From positions 1 to 8,365 of the forward strand of contig WQYS01000090.1 of assembly GCA_009781125.1 (NCBI GenBank): 8,365 nt of DNA, read 5' to 3'. Shown here piece by piece: positions 6,752 through 8,365 of this stretch. The stretch's first letter is position 1, and every line of letters starts with the position of its first letter. Source of the DNA: Acidobacteriaceae bacterium (GTDB lineage: Bacteria; Acidobacteriota; Terriglobia; Terriglobales; Acidobacteriaceae). The notes under the pieces are model-generated. The model saw only the letters and a list, made by a program, of their open reading frames with translations, was not told where the DNA came from and did no database searches. The translations under genes and the position numbers were made by a program.

Positions 6752-6988
6752 GTGTCCACAACTCAAGATGTCGAAAAACATGCACTCCTGGTTAAGCTTG
6801 GGAGACGTATTCGCGAACTAAGAAAGCGGCGGGAATGGACGCAAACAGATATGGCCGTCTATCTGGACATGAATCGCGGCCACATATCTGACATTGAGAC
6901 CGGAAAACGAGAGGTCGGACTGATCACGCTTCAAATTATCGCCAGAGGGTTCGGCGTAAGCATGGCTAAACTACTGCAAAATTTGTAG
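6752..6988 (+). CDS. Small XRE/Cro-family helix-turn-helix regulator
   Basis: 78 residues, almost entirely one HTH_3 domain. L16-G-R-R-I-R-E-L-R-K-R-R is helix 1, W29-T-Q-T-D-M-A-V-Y-L-D the first part of the HTH, N41-R-G-H-I-S-D-I-E-T-G-K-R the recognition helix and turn, followed by L-I-T-L-Q-I-I-A-R-G-F-G-V-S with a C-terminal helix ending L-L-Q-N-L. There is no effector or peptidase domain, so it should be a DNA-binding dimer. Size and plan resemble controller proteins of restriction-modification systems and solitary XRE repressors; no restriction or methylase gene is adjacent. GTG 6752 is chosen because the fold begins soon after it and an in-frame TGA lies at 6728; there is no good Shine-Dalgarno sequence. 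The 22-bp palindrome upstream suggests autoregulation and possible control of the divergent propeller gene (inference). Confidence 0.88.
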   Translation: MSTTQDVEKHALLVKLGRRIRELRKRREWTQTDMAVYLDMNRGHISDIETGKREVGLITLQIIARGFGVSMAKLLQNL

Positions 6989-7067
6989 TTTATCTGTGGA
7001 GTGGCTCCCCGGTTTTCGTTATAGAGTACCCGGCTCATGCCCGCATCCAACATGCTGAAGGCTCAAC

Positions 7068-7073
7068 AGGAGG
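7068..7073 (+). promoter_or_regulatory. Shine-Dalgarno sequence fixing the dehydratase start
   Basis: AGGAGG stands five bases before ATG 7079. It favours this ATG over the in-frame ATGs at 7037 and 7052, which would add 14 or 9 residues that the family does not need. Confidence 0.8.
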
Positions 7074-7078
7074 CGGGA

Positions 7079-7375
7079 ATGCCGTTGCTATCGAAGCCTG
7101 AGATCGAGACACTGCTGAAATCGCAGCCCGGATGGAAGCTGGAGGATGGCAAGCTCGTTCGTGACTGGAGCTTCAGAGACTTCGCCGAGGCCATCTCGTT
7201 CGTCAATCAGGTGGCGCAGGTGGCCGAATCTGCCGGGCATCATCCTGACATCGATATTCGCTACAACCGCGTGCGGCTCGCCCTGGTCTCCCACGATGCC
7301 GGAGGAGTTACGGACCGGGACGCATTAATGGTCTCGAACCTCAACAAGAGATTCTCACTTCTGGCAAAGTCCTGA
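7079..7375 (+). CDS. phhB: 4a-hydroxytetrahydrobiopterin dehydratase (pterin-4a-carbinolamine dehydratase)
   Basis: 98 residues from ATG 7079, the normal size of the family. The enzyme dehydrates 4a-hydroxytetrahydropterin so that the pterin cofactor of aromatic amino-acid hydroxylases can be reduced again. The signature is E50-S-A-G-H54-H55-P56-D with a later S-H72-D73-A-G-G-V-T-D-R-D. The 17-residue distance between H55 and H72 equals that between the catalytic His62 and His79 of the mammalian enzyme. N-terminally, P-G-W and the motif D-F-A-E-A-I-S-F-V-N are also typical. No phenylalanine hydroxylase is in the window. Isolated copies are common, and related proteins have also been given roles with molybdopterin, so the exact substrate is open. 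The symbol phhB (also pcd) is by family. The gene stands alone: 90 bases after the XRE gene and before a long non-coding gap. Confidence 0.93.
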   Translation: MPLLSKPEIETLLKSQPGWKLEDGKLVRDWSFRDFAEAISFVNQVAQVAESAGHHPDIDIRYNRVRLALVSHDAGGVTDRDALMVSNLNKRFSLLAKS

Positions 7376-7561
7376 TTGCCTCTTAAATTCATCACTCCGA
7401 GGCGGGTACAATTTTTGGAAGCTGTGGAAAACTTTTAATCTCTTATTCTGTACGCCGCAGCGTGTTGTTTCGTAAGTAAAACAAAACAATGAAAATAAAT
7501 CCAATTAAGAGGCGCATGAACACCCCTATGAAATTATTTTTCTATGGAGGACCATATTTCC
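7376..7561. other. AT-rich non-coding stretch after the dehydratase gene
   Basis: No gene is supported here. The sequence is clearly more AT-rich than the coding neighbours. A weak hairpin, TTGTTT with AAACAA around CGTAAGTA, lies near 7471-7490. No clear terminator for the dehydratase gene is visible. A 32-codon frame at 7516-7614 is not convincing. Confidence 0.5.
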
Positions 7562-7592
7562 TTGACATCGCCTCTCCAAATTGTGGTATATT
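7562..7592 (+). promoter_or_regulatory. Sigma-70-type promoter candidate
   Basis: A perfect TTGACA (7562-7567) is followed after 19 bases by TATATT (7587-7592), or after 17 bases by GGTATA (7585-7590). Transcription would start near 7598-7602. No gene with a believable start follows closely; instead structured sequence and an intrinsic terminator follow, which suggests that it drives a small RNA or a leader. Confidence 0.55.
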
Positions 7593-7597
7593 CCTAA

Positions 7598-7730
7598 TTG
7601 TGGGGCATGAGTAAATCTGCTCCAGAGAGATTGTCAGCCGGAACACAAGAATAGAATATCCGGTTTGACACAAGTTGCGTCACTGGCCTCCCGGCACGAA
7701 CGAAAGTTCGTGCCGTCTTTTTTTGTTTTT
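7598..7730 (+). ncRNA. Candidate small RNA or attenuator leader with three stem-loops
   Basis: Between the promoter candidate and the terminator lie about 130 structured bases. Stem 1 is GGGGCA (7602-7607) with TGCTCC (7618-7623), including one G-U pair. Stem 2 is TGTCA (7632-7636) with TGACA (7666-7670), continued after a small internal loop by CCGGA (7638-7642) with TCCGG (7659-7663), around a purine-rich 16-base loop. Stem 3 is the terminator. This plan fits a free-standing small RNA. Because the EamA-type gene begins only 44 bases beyond the terminator, a cis-acting attenuator or unknown riboswitch is equally possible. I do not recognise a known family: tmRNA, SRP RNA and mini-ykkC features are absent. 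The 5' end is approximate. Confidence 0.5.
7693..7730 (+). terminator. Intrinsic terminator
   Basis: The arms GGCACGAAC (7693-7701) and GTTCGTGCC (7706-7714) form a perfect 9-bp stem with a GAAA tetraloop. GTC, seven T, one G and five T follow directly. Polarity is correct for the + strand. It lies upstream of the EamA-type gene, so it ends a transcript that starts in the preceding non-coding gap or at the dehydratase gene. Confidence 0.92.
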
Positions 7731-7773
7731 GCCGGTACATGAGAACCGTTTACGGCAGCGTATGCTCAAGAGC

Positions 7774-8196
7774 ATGACTACATGGTTCTTCTGGGCGTTT
7801 CTCTCTGCCGTTTTTGCCGCCGCTACGGCTCTGCTGGCTAAGGTGGGAGTATCGGGCATCGATTCAAATTTGGCCACTGCCATCCGGACCACGGTCGTCG
7901 TGGTGTTCACATGGGCAATCGCGCTGAGTCTTGAGAGTCATCATGGGTTTCTGCAGATTGGCCGCCGGAGCTGGCTGTTTCTGGCGTTGTCGGGAATCTG
8001 CACCGGGCTGTCGTGGATCTGTTACTTTCGCGCCTTGCAACTGGGACCGGCGTCGAGCGTAGCTCCCGTCGATAAGCTGAGCGTGGTCTTCGTGATACTG
8101 GGCGCGTGGCTCTTTCTGGGGGAGCATCTGACGCCGCTGAAGGCGGGCGGAGCCTCGCTGATTGCCATTGGAGCGGTGATTCTGGCCTTTGCATGA
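7774..8196 (+). CDS. One-domain EamA/DMT-type membrane protein (COG2510-like)
   Basis: 140 residues from ATG 7774. Hydrophobic segments lie at about 4-22, 35-53, 66-86, 97-115 and 122-139, the layout of a single EamA repeat, half of a usual ten-helix drug/metabolite transporter. Recognisable pieces are L-L-A-K-V-G-V (20-26), S-N-L-A-T-A-I-R-T (31-39), Y-F-R-A-L-Q-L-G (84-91), P-V-D-K-L-S-V-V (98-105) and the G-E of W-L-F-L-G-E-H-L (112-119). Such half-size proteins presumably dimerise to make a transporter; the substrate is unknown. ATG 7762 would add four residues, and a TTG at 7675 would start before the terminator at 7693-7730 and add a non-family leader, so 7774 is preferred, though its Shine-Dalgarno sequence is weak. 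The tmRNA gene follows 64 bases later on the same strand. Confidence 0.88.
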   Translation: MTTWFFWAFLSAVFAAATALLAKVGVSGIDSNLATAIRTTVVVVFTWAIALSLESHHGFLQIGRRSWLFLALSGICTGLSWICYFRALQLGPASSVAPVDKLSVVFVILGAWLFLGEHLTPLKAGGASLIAIGAVILAFA

Positions 8197-8203
8197 AGCC
8201 GGG

Positions 8204-8209
8204 TATACT
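8204..8209 (+). promoter_or_regulatory. Possible -10 element for the tmRNA precursor
   Basis: TATACT lies eight bases after the EamA-type stop codon and would give a start near 8216, leaving a leader of about 45 bases to be removed by RNase P. No good -35 box is seen at the correct spacing, so this is weak. Confidence 0.3.
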
Positions 8210-8260
8210 GGAAGAAGTTCTTTGCAGCGCCGAAGGCATGGTTGTTGCCAGCTCCACAGA

Positions 8261-8365
8261 GGGGGCGTCACGGCTTCGACGGGATTGCTTGCGGCAGAGA
8301 GTCATGCCGGGGTGTGGACACCCGTAATCGCTCACAAAACTATAAGTGCCGAACCTCAATTCGCA
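8261..8365 (+). tRNA. ssrA: tmRNA (SsrA), 5' part, cut by the right edge
   Basis: tmRNA frees ribosomes stalled on broken messages and adds a degradation tag. The gene begins with GGGGGCGTCACGGCTTCGAC, followed by GGGATT: the conserved tmRNA 5' end with its acceptor strand and the T-T-C-G-A-C-G-G-G-A block. Next, CGGCA pairs with TGCCG, and GGGTG pairs with CACCC around TGGA, and the sequence reads CATGCCGGGG...CACCCGTAA, very like the first pseudoknot region of known tmRNAs. After ACAAAACTATAAGT the resume codon is probably GCC (8348-8350), giving a tag that starts A-E-P-Q-F-A at the window edge. The tag end, the remaining pseudoknots and the 3' acceptor strand are outside. The schema has no tmRNA type, so tRNA is used. 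The mature 5' end is estimated at 8261. Confidence 0.95.

Noticed and set aside
6752..6988. Controller protein of a restriction-modification system, or antitoxin of a toxin-antitoxin pair
   Set aside because: Size and fold would fit, but the adjacent genes are a propeller protein and a pterin dehydratase; no endonuclease, methylase or small toxin gene is present.
7423..7434. DnaA-box-like TTTTCCACA (complement), also near 2666
   Set aside because: Single scattered near-matches without clustering, AT-rich unwinding repeats or origin genes; chance is the simpler explanation.
7516..7614. Small 32-codon frame starting M-N-T-P-M-K-L-F-F-Y
   Set aside because: The AAGAGG before it is only three bases from the ATG, the frame runs through the TTGACA promoter candidate, and there is no sign of a conserved or functional peptide.
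7632..7680. Similarity of the AGCCGG...ATCCGG hairpin to part of cobalamin riboswitches
   Set aside because: The loop is too long and the other conserved blocks, including the B12 box, are missing.
7675..7773. TTG-started extension of the EamA-type gene
   Set aside because: It would translate through the intrinsic terminator stem and T-run (7693-7730), and the added residues do not belong to the family.

Overview
The window looks like a chromosomal segment of a soil-type Acidobacteriota, probably class Terriglobia. This is an inference from three things: a high-GC backbone; a large secreted YVTN beta-propeller protein whose C-terminal Ig-like domain carries a hydrophobic insert followed by a Cys-Gly-Gly-Gly stretch, an architecture I associate with that phylum; and many dispersed hairpins between genes. 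There are seven protein-coding genes, one of them cut by the left edge, plus the 5' part of a tmRNA gene cut by the right edge.

Left part (1-2573, + strand): two M16-family zinc-peptidase-like genes joined by a GTGA overlap. The upstream protein keeps the distal zinc glutamate but lacks the active-site tyrosine. The downstream protein has a signal peptide, has lost the HXXEH zinc motif and keeps the Arg/Tyr pair. They look like the two halves of an obligate heterodimeric exported peptidase. After a long imperfect hairpin (2610-2649) comes a low-GC class I SAM-dependent methyltransferase gene (2682-3323), which looks like an acquired insert, then glmU (3351-4775), the bifunctional enzyme making UDP-GlcNAc for cell-wall synthesis.

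Middle (4776-6988): glmU and a minus-strand beta-propeller gene converge on a gap holding a 27-bp-arm perfect inverted repeat and a second GC-rich hairpin. The propeller gene (4906-6618) carries eight YVTN repeats, four of them exactly 123 bp apart, and an Ig-like domain interrupted by two hydrophobic segments and a lipobox-like cysteine. Divergent from it is a 78-residue XRE/Cro-type regulator (6752-6988). A 22-bp perfect palindrome in the shared intergenic region is the obvious operator candidate.

Right part (6989-8365, + strand): pterin-4a-carbinolamine dehydratase (7079-7375, start set by a strong Shine-Dalgarno sequence); a 386-base gap holding a consensus-like promoter, two stem-loops and a textbook intrinsic terminator, either a small RNA of about 130 nt or an attenuator leader; a one-domain EamA-type membrane protein (7774-8196); and the start of ssrA (tmRNA) at about 8261, whose tag begins A-E-P-Q-F-A.

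Most genes are ordinary housekeeping or accessory functions. The least explained elements are the 7562-7730 RNA-like unit, the palindrome and solitary XRE regulator, and the interrupted Ig-like domain. I see no CRISPR array, transposase, restriction-modification or toxin-antitoxin pair in the window.
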